The notes below the pieces were generated by a model. That model searched no databases, was not told the DNA's origin, and saw nothing but the letters and a program-made list of their open reading frames with translations. From the NCBI RefSeq assembly GCF_034057115.1, contig NZ_CP139195.1:62001-126000 (forward strand): a stretch of 64,000 nt of DNA, read 5' to 3'. This stretch comes from Pseudomonas sp. AN-1 (GTDB lineage: Bacteria > Pseudomonadota > Gammaproteobacteria > Pseudomonadales > Pseudomonadaceae). The position numbers were made by a program, and so were the translations under genes. This document shows, piece by piece, positions 33,379-42,063 of the stretch. How positions within the stretch are numbered: position 1 is the stretch's first letter; each line of letters starts with the position of its first letter.

Positions 33379-33419
33379 CCGGTATCCTCTTGAGTAATAC
33401 CCGCGCAGTCTTGCGTGCG

Positions 33420-33441
33420 AACCCGGCCCCGGCCGGGTTTC
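33420..33441 (+). terminator. Terminator after rpoS
   Basis: AACCCGGCC at 33420-33428 pairs with GGCCGGGTT at 33431-33439 and runs into TTTCG. The stem starts 41 bases after the rpoS stop. The loop drawn this way is very short, so the top pairs probably stay open. The T-run is weak. Confidence 0.65.
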
Positions 33442-33500
33442 GTATTTGCGGGGCGGTGTTTTATTGCGGGTACAAGTTCCGGGCGAATGCTGCAAGTGCA

Positions 33501-33518
33501 TGTAAGCCATGACTTACG
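33501..33518. promoter_or_regulatory. GacA-binding upstream activating sequence for rsmZ
   Basis: TGTAAG-CCATGA-CTTACG matches the GacA box consensus TGTAAG-N6-CTTACA with one mismatch at the last base. It lies about 175 bases upstream of the predicted rsmZ start, the usual distance for Gac-controlled small RNA genes in pseudomonads. An AT-rich stretch at 33575-33615 lies between and could bind IHF. Confidence 0.82.
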
Positions 33519-33657
33519 CATGCTGTAGGAGAGTCGCTGCGCGCCGGAGTGGAAAACGACCCTTCATCTCGGTTTTGTCTTTTATGTTGTTGTTTTTAAA
33601 GGATTATTTTTATCCATGGCAGGCGTGTCGGTGCCTCTGGGTCGAGCATCCGGGTGC

Positions 33658-33685
33658 TTGCAGCCGCGATCGGCGCCGCTAATAT
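33658..33685 (+). promoter_or_regulatory. Sigma-70 promoter of rsmZ
   Basis: TTGCAG (33658-33663) and TAATAT (33680-33685) are separated by 16 bases. The expected transcription start is about 33691-33693, just before the first GGA motif of the small RNA. Confidence 0.75.
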
Positions 33686-33691
33686 CACAAC

Positions 33692-33808
33692 TGCGGACAG
33701 GGAAGAACGCAGCCGGCATGGAAGCCGGTCAGGACACCGCCGGAGGCGGCTCACCAGGAAGGTGATAGGGAACAAAGAGTGGCGGGGGTCATACCCCGCC
33801 CTTTTTTT
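33692..33808 (+). ncRNA. rsmZ: RsmZ-type small RNA (sequesters RsmA/CsrA)
   Basis: The predicted RNA is about 117 bases and carries repeated GGA motifs (33695, 33701, 33720, 33732, 33743 area, 33757 area, 33769). Several sit in hairpin loops: CCGGC-ATGGAA-GCCGG at 33713-33728, CCGCC/GGCGG around GGA near 33738-33748, and TCACC-AGGAA-GGTGA at 33751-33765. This is the structure that binds RsmA/CsrA. Its place just downstream of rpoS is the rsmZ locus of pseudomonads. A GacA box, a good promoter and a strong terminator frame it. When GacS/GacA is active, the RNA would relieve RsmA repression of biofilm and secretion genes. Confidence 0.9.
33781..33808 (+). terminator. Intrinsic terminator of rsmZ
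   Basis: GGCGGGG at 33781-33787 pairs with CCCCGCC at 33794-33800 around a six-base loop and is followed by a CTTTTTTTG tract. It is a strong canonical terminator. Confidence 0.92.
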
Positions 33809-33865
33809 GTCTGCGGTTTTTGCCTGCGGCCGACGCCCTGTGCCGACAGGGCGAACGGGACGCCA

Positions 33866-34720
33866 TCAGCACTCGCGGATCACGGGACGGCTCGGGTCGG
33901 TGATCCACTCGCTCCAGGAGCCTGCATACAGCGTGCCCAGCGGGAAGCCGGCGAGGCACAGGGCAAGCAGGTTGTGGCAGGCGGTCACTCCGGAGCCGCA
34001 GTAGGCCACCAGTCGTTCCTGGGGGCGGCTGCCGAGCAGGGCGGCGAAGCGCTGGCGCAGGGCTTCGGCCGGCAGGAAGCGCTCATGGCTGTCCAGGTTG
34101 TCGATGAATGGGGCGCACTGGGCGCCGGGGATGTGGCCGGCGACCGGGTCGATGGGTTCGACTTCGCCCCTGAAGCGCGGCAGGCCCCTCGCGTCCAGCA
34201 GGGTCAGCTGCGGATCGGCGAGTCGACCCAGCAGCGCGTCACTCTCCACCACCAGGTTGTTGTCCGCTTGCCCCTCGAAATGGCCGAGCGGCGGTTGCGG
34301 CTGTTCGTGCTGCAGCGGCAGGCCGGCGTCGCGCCAGGCGTTCAGGCCGCCGTCGAGCAGGTACACGCCTTCGCGCTTGCCCAGCCACAGCAGCAGCCAC
34401 CAGGCGCGCGCGGCGAACGCGCCCGGACCGTCGTCGTACAACACGATCTCGCTGTCGTCGTCGACGCCCCAGTCGCGCAGGCGCCGGCACAGCCGCTGCG
34501 GATCGGGCAGCGGATGGCGGCCGGTGCGTCCTGCTACCACGGGAGCGGACAGATCCTCCTCGAGGTCGGCGAAGCAGGCGCCGGGGAGGTGGCCGGCGGC
34601 GTGTGCGCGGCGGCCGTAGCCGGGGTCTTCCAGGGCGAAGCGGCAGTCGAGAATCCTCAGCTCGGACCGGCCCAGGCGTTGGGCCAGGGCCTCGGGGGTG
34701 ATCAGGCGGGCGAGCGACAT
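33866..34720 (-). CDS. sseA: Sulfurtransferase, SseA-type (tandem rhodanese domains)
   Basis: This 284-residue protein has two rhodanese domains (about 5-130 and 155-280). The active-site loop 'YCGSGVTACHN' near residue 240 is the CGSGVTA form typical of 3-mercaptopyruvate sulfurtransferases. It transfers sulfur from 3-mercaptopyruvate or thiosulfate to acceptors such as cyanide or thiols. ATG 34720 ('MSLARLITPEALAQRL') was preferred over an upstream in-frame start at 34735. It converges on rsmZ and is divergent from rnd. Confidence 0.88.
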   Translation of the reverse strand: MSLARLITPEALAQRLGRSELRILDCRFALEDPGYGRRAHAAGHLPGACFADLEEDLSAPVVAGRTGRHPLPDPQRLCRRLRDWGVDDDSEIVLYDDGPGAFAARAWWLLLWLGKREGVYLLDGGLNAWRDAGLPLQHEQPQPPLGHFEGQADNNLVVESDALLGRLADPQLTLLDARGLPRFRGEVEPIDPVAGHIPGAQCAPFIDNLDSHERFLPAEALRQRFAALLGSRPQERLVAYCGSGVTACHNLLALCLAGFPLGTLYAGSWSEWITDPSRPVIREC

Positions 34721-34865
34721 CCGGTGGCTCCTCATGGGGTGCGGGCGGGCCGGGCATGGCCCGCGAACGGGCCCAGCTTAACCCGCGGCAGACGCGCTGC
34801 GCAGGGGATTCCCACGCGATTCGCCGCCCTGCGCGTTATACTGCGCTCTTTTGCAGGAGAGCCCC

Positions 34866-35984
34866 GTGCCCGCTATCGATATCCGCTGGATCCTGGATGA
34901 TGCGACCCTCGCCGACCGTTGCCGGGAGTGGCGCACGCGGCCCTTCGTGACGCTGGATACCGAGTTCATGCGGGTGGACACCTTCTACCCGATCGCCGCG
35001 CTCGTGCAGGTGGGCGATGGCGAGGCCGCCTGGCTGATCGACCCGCTGCGCATCACCGACTGGACATCCTTCGCCGCGCTGCTCGAGGATCCCGCGGTGG
35101 TCAAGGTGCTGCATTCGTGCAGCGAGGACCTCGAGGTGTTCCAGCGCCTGACCGGCAGCCAGCCGCAGCCGCTGTTCGACACCCAGATCGCCGCCGGCTA
35201 CCTGAACATCGGCTTCTCGATGGGCTACTCGCGGCTGGTCAAGGAGCTGCTCGGCCTCGAGCTGCCCAAGGATGAAACCCGCTCCGACTGGCTGCAGCGC
35301 CCGCTCAGCGAGATGCAGGTGCGCTACGCCGCCGAGGACGTGCAGCATCTGTGCGAGGTCTATCGCGAGCTGGAGCGCCGACTGCCCGCCGACAAGCGTG
35401 CCTGGCTGCTCGAGGACGGCGCCGAACTGATCGCCGGCCAGCGCGAGGTGCACGATCCGCAGGAGGCCTGGCGCGAGGTCAAGCTGGCCTGGCGCCTGAA
35501 CGGCCAGCAGATGGCCGTGCTGCGAGCCCTCTGCGCCTGGCGCGAGGAGCAGGCACGCCAGCGCGACCAGCCGCGCAACCGCATCCTGCGCGAGCGTTCG
35601 CTGTGGCCGCTGGCGCGCACCCAGCCGCGCGACCTGGTGACCCTGGCGCGCATCGAGGACATGCATCCGCGCACCGTGCGCCAGGACGGCGAGACCATCC
35701 TGCGCCTGATCGCCGAGGCGGCCGCGCAGCCGGCCGAGCAGTGGCCGGCGCAGTTGCCCGAGCCGCTGCCGCTGGAGGTATCGCCGCTGCTGAAGAAGCT
35801 GCGCGCGGTCGGTCAGCGCGAGGCCGAGCGCCTGCAGATCGTCCCCGAACTGATGCTGCGCAAGAAGGTGCTCGAGGCCCTGCTCAAGACCGGCTACCCG
35901 TCCGGTCCCTATTCGCTGCCCGATTCCCTGCGTGGCTGGCGCCGTGCCCTGATGGGCCAGGCGCTGCTCGATACCCTGTCCTGA
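34866..35984 (+). CDS. rnd: Ribonuclease D
   Basis: This 372-residue protein has DEDD exonuclease motifs: 'TLDTEFMR' (Exo I), '[12 protein letters not shown]' (Exo II) and '[13 protein letters not shown]' (Exo III). An HRDC domain follows in the second half ('[18 protein letters not shown]' onward). It trims the 3' ends of tRNA precursors and other small RNAs. The start is GTG 34866, six bases after AGGAGA at 34855-34860; the TTG at 34851 would lie upstream of the Shine-Dalgarno. TATACT at 34837-34842 is a likely -10 box. ycgL follows after eight bases, in the usual gammaproteobacterial pairing. Confidence 0.94.
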   Translation: MPAIDIRWILDDATLADRCREWRTRPFVTLDTEFMRVDTFYPIAALVQVGDGEAAWLIDPLRITDWTSFAALLEDPAVVKVLHSCSEDLEVFQRLTGSQPQPLFDTQIAAGYLNIGFSMGYSRLVKELLGLELPKDETRSDWLQRPLSEMQVRYAAEDVQHLCEVYRELERRLPADKRAWLLEDGAELIAGQREVHDPQEAWREVKLAWRLNGQQMAVLRALCAWREEQARQRDQPRNRILRERSLWPLARTQPRDLVTLARIEDMHPRTVRQDGETILRLIAEAAAQPAEQWPAQLPEPLPLEVSPLLKKLRAVGQREAERLQIVPELMLRKKVLEALLKTGYPSGPYSLPDSLRGWRRALMGQALLDTLS

Positions 35985-35992
35985 GATCGCCG

Positions 35993-36286
35993 ATGAAACG
36001 TATCTGCTCCATCTACAAGAGTCCGCGCAAGCGCGAGATGTACCTGTATGTCGACAAGCGCGAGGCGCTGGCCCGGGTGCCCGAGGCGCTGCTCAGCGCG
36101 TTCGGCGCTCCGCAGCACGTGTTCGACATGCTGCTCACCGCCGAGCGCAAGCTGGCCCGCGAGGATGCGGCCAAGGTGCTGGAAAACATCGAGCGGCAGG
36201 GCTACCACCTGCAGATGCCGCCGCCGGAGGAGGAGTACATCGAGCACCTCCCGGAAGAGCTGCTGCGCCGCAACGACCCGGTCTGA
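35993..36286 (+). CDS. ycgL: YcgL domain protein
   Basis: This 97-residue protein begins '[20 protein letters not shown]' and ends with an acidic '[16 protein letters not shown]', exactly the YcgL pattern and length. Its function is unknown. It is encoded eight bases after rnd and probably co-transcribed with it. Confidence 0.92.
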   Translation: MKRICSIYKSPRKREMYLYVDKREALARVPEALLSAFGAPQHVFDMLLTAERKLAREDAAKVLENIERQGYHLQMPPPEEEYIEHLPEELLRRNDPV

Positions 36287-36369
36287 ACCCGGTTTTCCGC
36301 CGGTCGCGCCGCCGCTTGGCCGGCGACCGGCGTGCGGCTAGACTGCCGCCCCCCGCACGGAGTCCCGCC

Positions 36370-36819
36370 ATGGCCGCCAAGACCGAATCCTTCTGGAAAC
36401 TCAAGACCCTCGCCCAGCTCGACCGTGACGAGTGGGAATCGCTGTGCGACGGCTGCGGCCTGTGCTGCCTGCAGAAGCTCGAGGACGAGGACGACGGCAG
36501 CGTCTACTACACCCGCATCGCCTGCAAGCTGCTCGACCTCGATACCTGCCGCTGCAGCGACTATGCCGAGCGCAAGCGTTTCGTACCCGACTGCATCCAG
36601 CTCACTCCCGAGCAGGCCGACCAGTTCCGCTGGCTGCCGCCCACCTGCGCCTACCGGCTGGTGGCCGAGGGCAAGGACCTGCTGCCCTGGCATCATCTGG
36701 TCTGCGGCGACCCGCAGGCGGTGCACGACGCGCGCATCTCCCAGGCCGGACGCATGCTCAGCGAAACGAGCGTCGCCGAGGACGACTGGGAGGAGCACCT
36801 GATTTTTCGCGCCGGCTGA
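36370..36819 (+). CDS. ycgN: YcgN family cysteine-cluster protein (UPF0260)
   Basis: From ATG 36370 the protein has 149 residues with an early '[12 protein letters not shown]' cluster and further cysteines in 'LDTCRCSDY', 'PDC' and 'PTCAYRL'. This is the YkgJ/YcgN zinc- or iron-binding arrangement. GGAG lies just before the ATG. A longer frame from 36316 begins in the intergenic region. Its function is not established; ycgL and ycgN are commonly neighbours of rnd. Confidence 0.9.
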   Translation: MAAKTESFWKLKTLAQLDRDEWESLCDGCGLCCLQKLEDEDDGSVYYTRIACKLLDLDTCRCSDYAERKRFVPDCIQLTPEQADQFRWLPPTCAYRLVAEGKDLLPWHHLVCGDPQAVHDARISQAGRMLSETSVAEDDWEEHLIFRAG

Positions 36820-36868
36820 ACCTGTCGGGGCCGGTGGCATCCAATCCCGCAGCAAAGGAGAACCTGCC

Positions 36869-38092
36869 ATGTTTCAACGCTTCAAGCTGCCCTTGGCTGC
36901 ACTGCTGCTGGGATTGTCCGCGTCGCTGCCGGCGGCGCAGCGCGTCGACGTCGATTACCGGGTGCGCTTCCTGCCGGACAGCGATCAGGCCGAGGTCACC
37001 GTCACCCTGGAGCGCGGCGAGGCGCTCAGGTACCTCGACTTCAGCCTGGGCGATCAGGGCTACTACAGCGATTTCCAGGCCCAGGGCGAATGGCAGCAGA
37101 CCGGCCCCGAGCGTGGCATCTGGCGCCCGCAGGAGGGCAGGGCCCAGCTCAGCTACCGGGTGAAGATCAGCCATCCGCGTGACAACGGCCGCTTCGACGC
37201 GCGCATGACCCCGGACTGGGCGCTGCTGCGCGGCGACGATCTGGTTCCGCCGGCGAAGATCGACGTGGAGTCCGGCGTCGAGCTGGTCAGCCGCCTGCAG
37301 TTCGAGCTGCCCGAGGGCTGGCGGAGCGTCGAGACCGGCTGGCCGCGCATCGGCAAGAATCGCTTCCGCATCGACAACCCGGCGCGCCTGTTCGACCGCC
37401 CCACCGGCTGGATTCTCGCCGGCAAGCTCGGCAGCCGCCGCGCCGTCCTCGGCAAGACCGACGTCACCGTGGCGGCACCGGTGGGCGAGGGCGTGCGGCG
37501 CATGGACATCCTCACCCTGCTGACCTTCGTCTGGCCTCATGCCCAGGCGGTTTTCCCGCGCGAGCCGGACAAGCTGCTGATCGTCGGCGCCGGCGATCCG
37601 ATGTGGCGCGGCGGTCTGTCCGCGCCCAACTCGCTGTACATGCACCGCGACCGCCCGCTGGTCAGCGAGAACGGCACCAGCTCGCTGGTGCACGAGCTGG
37701 TTCATGTGTTCAGCCGCATCAGCGACACCGACCGCAGCGACTGGATCACCGAGGGCGTCGCCGAGTACTACGCCATCGAGCTGATGCGTCGCGCCGGCGG
37801 GCTGAGCGAGGACCGCTACCAGAAGATCCGCGAGCAGCTGACCCGCTGGAGCCGCAAGGTGAGCTCTCTGCGCGGCGAGCGGGCCAGTGGACCGGTGACG
37901 GCGCGGGCGGTGCTGCTGCTGCAGGATCTCGACGCCGAGATCCGCAAGGCCAGCGGCGGCCAGCGTTCGCTGGACGACGTGACCCGCGGGCTGATGCGCC
38001 TGGACAAGGCCAGCACCGAGGACTTCGTGCAGATCAGCGAGAGCGTGCTGGGCGGCCCGTCGAAGGTGCTGGACACCCGCCTGTTGCGCTGA
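36869..38092 (+). CDS. Exported putative zinc metallopeptidase (gluzincin-like, M61-related)
   Basis: This 407-residue protein has a signal peptide (cleavage likely after 'LPAAQ', about residue 24). Residues 25-170 look like a beta-rich N-terminal domain. In the second half 'SSLVHELVHVFSRI' contains an HExxH-type motif (HELVH). 'DWITEGVAEYYAIEL' follows about 20 residues later and offers the third Glu ligand, a gluzincin layout as in M1/M61 families. Substrate and role are unknown. AAAGGAG precedes the ATG. It may be co-transcribed with ycgN, 49 bases upstream, and a strong terminator follows. A binding-only role is possible if the metal site is not functional. Confidence 0.7.
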   Translation: MFQRFKLPLAALLLGLSASLPAAQRVDVDYRVRFLPDSDQAEVTVTLERGEALRYLDFSLGDQGYYSDFQAQGEWQQTGPERGIWRPQEGRAQLSYRVKISHPRDNGRFDARMTPDWALLRGDDLVPPAKIDVESGVELVSRLQFELPEGWRSVETGWPRIGKNRFRIDNPARLFDRPTGWILAGKLGSRRAVLGKTDVTVAAPVGEGVRRMDILTLLTFVWPHAQAVFPREPDKLLIVGAGDPMWRGGLSAPNSLYMHRDRPLVSENGTSSLVHELVHVFSRISDTDRSDWITEGVAEYYAIELMRRAGGLSEDRYQKIREQLTRWSRKVSSLRGERASGPVTARAVLLLQDLDAEIRKASGGQRSLDDVTRGLMRLDKASTEDFVQISESVLGGPSKVLDTRLLR

Positions 38093-38480
38093 CCGCGCAC
38101 TTCCCCCGCTTGTTGTTTTCTCCAGGACAGGCTCCGCGCGCAGGCGCGGGGCCTGTTTGTCTTGGCTGCCGGAAAGCCTGTGCGATTCATTGAACGCCTT
38201 GCGGCATGTTGTGCCTCCCGATTGTGCAGAATGCTGATCGGGAGCACTGAAATGCTGCACGACGTGTCACCGCTGGTAACGCCGTGTGTGCTTCGGTAGC
38301 TATCGATAATGCACTGATCATCAAGAAATTTTCCCGGACGATGGCGCGGATGGGGTCTGCGCCGCGGTTTTCTGGGTGTAGCGGTTTTCTTTACAGTCGT
38401 GTTCGAAAAGTTGGAATGCTTCGTGCATTTATTTTTACGCTCAAGAACAACAGAGCCTGCTTATGGAGGTAGGAAATACG
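38093..38480. other. Intergenic region upstream of the APC permease gene
   Basis: After the terminator, this 388-base stretch holds no supported gene. CTCCCGAT (38215-38222) and ATCGGGAG (38237-38244) form an inverted repeat that could be a regulator site. The last 150 bases turn AT-rich, and a GGAGGTAGGA Shine-Dalgarno ends it. The leader is unusually long for a permease, so regulation in the 5' untranslated region is possible but nothing specific is recognised. A 62-codon frame at 38284-38472 has no coding character. Confidence 0.5.
38127..38163 (+). terminator. Terminator after the metallopeptidase gene
   Basis: ACAGGCTCCGCGC (38127-38139) pairs with GCGCGGGGCCTGT (38144-38156) with one G-T pair around GCAG, followed by TTTGTCTT. 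The stem of 13 pairs and the T-rich tail fit an intrinsic terminator. Confidence 0.85.
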
Positions 38481-39884
38481 ATGAGCGTTGATAACCGCAC
38501 CACCAGCTTTGCCCGCGTGCTCGGGCGCAAGGAAGTCCTGGCCCTGTCGTTCGGCGCGATGATCGGCTGGGGCTGGATCGTGCTGACCGGCAGCTGGATC
38601 CAGTCCGCCGGCAGCCTCGGCTCGATCCTCGCCTTCCTCCTCGGCGGTCTGGCCATCGTGCTGATCGGCCTGACCTACGCCGAACTCGCCGCAGCCATGC
38701 CGCAATCGGGCGGCGAGCACGTCTACAGCTACCGTGCCCTCGGCCACTTCGCTTCCTTCGTGTGTACCTGGGCCATCGTGCTGGGCTACGTCTCGGTGGT
38801 GGCCTTCGAGGCGGTGGCCCTGCCCACCGTGCTCGACAACCTGATTCCCGGCTATCAGGTCGGCTACCTGTGGACGGTGGCGGGCTGGGACGTGATGGCC
38901 TCCTGGGTGGCGGTCGGCATGCTCGGCTCGATCATGATGACCGCGGTCAACTACTTCGGCGTGCAGACCGCCTCGCTGATCCAGAAGGTGGTGACGGTGC
39001 TGATCCTCGCCGTCGGTGTGATGTTCATCACCGGCGCGCTGTTCGAGGGTGAAACCGGCAACATGGACCCGCTGCTGGTCGGTGGCAGCGCCGGGGTGCT
39101 CACCGTGCTGATGATGGTGCCGTTCATGTTCGTCGGCTTCGACGTGATCCCCCAAGCGGCCGAGGAGGTCAACCTGCCGCCGCGCGAGATCGGCAAGATG
39201 CTGATCTTCTCGGTGCTGATGGCCGTGGCCTTCTATGCGCTGATCATCCTTGGCGTCAGCCTGGCGATCCCGGCCGGCGCCATCAGTGCCGACGTGCTGA
39301 CCGTGCCGCAGGCGATGGGGACCATTTATGGTGCGCCCTGGGCCGCCAAGCTGATGATCCTGGCCGGTGTCGCCGGCATCGTCACCAGCTGGAACGCCTT
39401 CTACATCGGCGGCAGCCGGGCGATCTACGCGCTGGCCCATGCCGGCATGCTGCCGGCCTTCCTGGCCAAGCTGCATCCGCGCTACAAGACCCCGACCAAC
39501 GCCATCCTGCTGATCGGCATGCTCAGCACCGCCGCGCCGCTGCTGGGGCGCAAGGCGCTGGTGTGGTTCGTCGATGCCGGCAGCCTGGCCATCGTCATCG
39601 CCTACCTGTTCGTCGCCCTGTCGTTCGTGGTGCTGCGCGTGCGCGAGCCGCACATGCCGCGCCCCTTCAAGGTACGCGCCGGCATGCTGGTCGGCGTGGT
39701 GGCGGTGCTGCTGAGCGTGGCCATGGCGGCCATGTACATGCCGTTCAGCCCGTCGGCGCTGGTGCCGGTGGAGTGGGCGCTGTTCGTCGCCTGGATGGGC
39801 ATCGGCCTGGTCCTGTATGTCTACTCGCGCCGCCGCTACGGCGTGCACCACAGCGCGCAGGTGATGGCGCGCGAGCTGTCCTGA
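38481..39884 (+). CDS. APC superfamily amino acid/amine permease
   Basis: This 467-residue protein has about 12 membrane helices. The first contains 'GAMIGWGWIVLTGSWIQSAG', the glycine-rich substrate-binding break of APC transporters, and 'YAELAAAMPQSGGEHVYSYRALG' (split) is the usual helix 2-3 signature. The substrate is not identifiable; amino acids or amines are the family norm. ATG 38481 directly follows GGAGGTAGGA; the ATG at 38463 lies upstream of that site and was rejected. The gene appears monocistronic and ends at a strong bidirectional terminator. Confidence 0.85.
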   Translation: MSVDNRTTSFARVLGRKEVLALSFGAMIGWGWIVLTGSWIQSAGSLGSILAFLLGGLAIVLIGLTYAELAAAMPQSGGEHVYSYRALGHFASFVCTWAIVLGYVSVVAFEAVALPTVLDNLIPGYQVGYLWTVAGWDVMASWVAVGMLGSIMMTAVNYFGVQTASLIQKVVTVLILAVGVMFITGALFEGETGNMDPLLVGGSAGVLTVLMMVPFMFVGFDVIPQAAEEVNLPPREIGKMLIFSVLMAVAFYALIILGVSLAIPAGAISADVLTVPQAMGTIYGAPWAAKLMILAGVAGIVTSWNAFYIGGSRAIYALAHAGMLPAFLAKLHPRYKTPTNAILLIGMLSTAAPLLGRKALVWFVDAGSLAIVIAYLFVALSFVVLRVREPHMPRPFKVRAGMLVGVVAVLLSVAMAAMYMPFSPSALVPVEWALFVAWMGIGLVLYVYSRRRYGVHHSAQVMARELS

Positions 39885-39897
39885 TCGACAGCCGCAG

Positions 39898-39933
39898 GCA
39901 GGAAGGGGCGCCTCGGCGCCCCTTCCTGCATTT
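39898..39933. terminator. Bidirectional terminator between the permease and oligopeptidase B genes
   Basis: GCAGGAAGGGGCGCC at 39898-39912 is a perfect inverted repeat with GGCGCCCCTTCCTGC at 39915-39929, giving a 15-bp stem. It sits between two convergent genes and can serve both. The T-run is short on the plus strand (ATTTG). Confidence 0.82.
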
Positions 39934-39939
39934 GCCCGC

Positions 39940-41979
39940 TCAGCCCAGCTTCAGCACCTTGAGCAGGAAGGCGTACTCCAGCGCCGCGTCGCGCAGCGCC
40001 TGGTAGCGGCCGCTCATGCCGCCGTGGCCGGCGTCGAACTCGGTCTTGAGCAGCAGCAGGCGGTCGTCGGTCTTGCTCGCCCGCAGCCTGGCCACCCACT
40101 TGGCCGCCTCCCAGTACTGCACGCGGCTGTCGTGGTAGCCGGCCACGGCGAGGAGCGCCGGATAGGCCTGGGCGGTGACGTTCTCGTAGGGGGCGTAGGC
40201 CCGGATGCGCTGGTAGACCTCGGGCTCGTTCGGGTCGCCCCACTCGTCGTACTCGGTCACCGTCAGCGGCAGCTCGGGGTTCTGCATGGTGTTGAGGATG
40301 TCGACGAAGGGCACCTCGGCGATGGCCGCGGCGAACAGCTCCGGGCGCTGGTTGAGCACCGCACCGATCAGCAGGCCGCCGGCGCTGCCGCCGCTGATCG
40401 CCAGCTGTCCCGGCGTGGTATAGCCGTCGGCGATCAGTCGCTCGGCGCAGGCGATGAAGTCGCCGAAGGTGTTCTGCTTGTGCGCGAGCTTGCCGGCCTG
40501 GTACCAGGCCTCGCCCAGCTCGCCGCCGCCGCGCACGTGGGCGATGGCGAACAGGAAGCCGCGCTCCAGCAGGGACAGCCGCGCGTGGGAGAACCAGGGG
40601 TCGAGGCTCTCGCCGTAGGCGCCGTAGCCGTACAGGTACAGCGGCGCGGGGCGTCGGCCCTCGAGCACCTCGCGGCGTCCGACCAGGCTGACCGGCACTT
40701 GCGTGCCGTCAGCGGCGGTGGCCCAGATACGCCGGCTCTCGTAGGCGTCGGCGTCGAACGGGCCTTCCACCGGAGTCTGCTTGAGTACCGCCTGCGCGCC
40801 GGTGGCCAGTTCCAGCTGGCGGATCTGCGCCGGGCGGTTGAGCGCCTCGTAGCGCAGGCGGATCACCGGGCTGTCGAACTCCAGGTGGTCGTAGACGTGC
40901 AGGCTGTAGGCGGCGTCCGGCAGCTGCACCCGGTAGGGCGCACCGCCGCGCGGCAGCACCTCGATCACCGGCAGGCCGTTGTCGCGCAGGCCGAGGGTCA
41001 GGGCGCCGGCGTTCAGGCTGACCTCCTCGAGCATCAGCGCCTCGCGATGGGCCACCAGCTCCTGCCAGTGTTCGCGGGTCGGCGCGCCTTCCTCGGCGCG
41101 GTACAGGGCGAAGTTGATGCCCGTCTGGTTGCTGCGGATCACCCAGCTCCACTGGCCGTCGACCTGGCCGTGGTCGGGGTAGTACTCGTGGCCTTCCTCG
41201 CGCGGGGCAAGGCACTGGAAGGAGCCGTCCGGCCGCTCGGCATCCAGCACCCAGGCCTCGCTGGTGGTCTTGCTGGCCAGCAGCAGGATCAGCTGGCGCT
41301 CGGAGCTGGAACGGTGACAGCCGAGGAAGAAGCGCCCGTCGCGCTCCTCGAACACCAGTTCGGCGCCGTCCTCGCCCAGGCGGTGGCGGTACAGCTTGTG
41401 CGGCCGGTGGGTGTCGTCCAGCTCGCCGAAGAACAGCGTGCGGCTGTCGTTGGCCCAGGTCATGCTGCCGTCGCAGTCGTCGAAGGGCAGGGCGGTGATG
41501 TCGCCGCTGGCCAGCTCCTTGACGAAAAGCTCATAGACCTCGTCGCCCTGGGTGTCCAGGCTGTAGGCCAGGCGGCAGTGGTCGGGGCTGATGCTGAAGG
41601 CGCCGATGGCCAGGTAGCCGTCGCCGGCCAGTGCGTTGGGGTCGAGCAGCAGCTGCTCGGCGCTTTCGTCGACGACCAGCGAGCCGTCGGCCGGGAGCGG
41701 GCAGCGGTAGTGGCGCGGATACTCCTCGCCGGCGGTGGTGCGCTGGTAGTACAGCCAGGGCCCCCAGGGCGTCGGCAGCGACAGGTCGGTTTCGCGGATG
41801 CGCGCGCGGATCTCCTCGAACAGCTGTTCGCGCAGCTCGGTGGTATCGGCCAGCTGCTCCTCCAGCCAGGCGTTCTCGGCGTGCAGGTAGGCGAGCACTT
41901 CGGCGTCGTCGCGCTGCTCCAGCCAGGCGTAGGGATCGGCGCCGTCCTGGCGGCGGGCGATGGGCGGGGTGGTGGACAT
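39940..41979 (-). CDS. ptrB: Oligopeptidase B (prolyl oligopeptidase family, S9)
   Basis: This 679-residue protein has an N-terminal seven-bladed propeller region and a C-terminal alpha/beta-hydrolase domain. The nucleophile is in 'LAISGGSAGGLLIGAVLN' and the catalytic His in 'EFDAGHGGMSGR'. 'YLYGYGAYGES' is also typical. It cleaves short peptides after Arg or Lys in the cytoplasm. The length matches E. coli PtrB (about 686). ATG 41979 begins 'MSTTPPIARRQDGADPYAWL', and the conserved propeller start follows at once. It is divergent from the small membrane protein gene at 42064. Confidence 0.93.
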   Translation of the reverse strand: MSTTPPIARRQDGADPYAWLEQRDDAEVLAYLHAENAWLEEQLADTTELREQLFEEIRARIRETDLSLPTPWGPWLYYQRTTAGEEYPRHYRCPLPADGSLVVDESAEQLLLDPNALAGDGYLAIGAFSISPDHCRLAYSLDTQGDEVYELFVKELASGDITALPFDDCDGSMTWANDSRTLFFGELDDTHRPHKLYRHRLGEDGAELVFEERDGRFFLGCHRSSSERQLILLLASKTTSEAWVLDAERPDGSFQCLAPREEGHEYYPDHGQVDGQWSWVIRSNQTGINFALYRAEEGAPTREHWQELVAHREALMLEEVSLNAGALTLGLRDNGLPVIEVLPRGGAPYRVQLPDAAYSLHVYDHLEFDSPVIRLRYEALNRPAQIRQLELATGAQAVLKQTPVEGPFDADAYESRRIWATAADGTQVPVSLVGRREVLEGRRPAPLYLYGYGAYGESLDPWFSHARLSLLERGFLFAIAHVRGGGELGEAWYQAGKLAHKQNTFGDFIACAERLIADGYTTPGQLAISGGSAGGLLIGAVLNQRPELFAAAIAEVPFVDILNTMQNPELPLTVTEYDEWGDPNEPEVYQRIRAYAPYENVTAQAYPALLAVAGYHDSRVQYWEAAKWVARLRASKTDDRLLLLKTEFDAGHGGMSGRYQALRDAALEYAFLLKVLKLG

Positions 41980-42063
41980 CGGCTACTCCAGCCGCGTCTG
42001 GCGCGCGGCTCCGGGGAAAAGCCGCTATCATAAGCGCCCTGATTCCGCCGCTGCCATGCACCG

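Noticed and set aside
33654-34004. An open frame running through the rsmZ region
   Set aside because: It crosses the rsmZ promoter, the GGA hairpins and the terminator, which together explain the sequence much better as a small RNA.
38284-38472. A 62-codon frame upstream of the APC permease gene
   Set aside because: It starts at GTG without a ribosome-binding site, overlaps the permease Shine-Dalgarno and has no coding character or recognisable domain.
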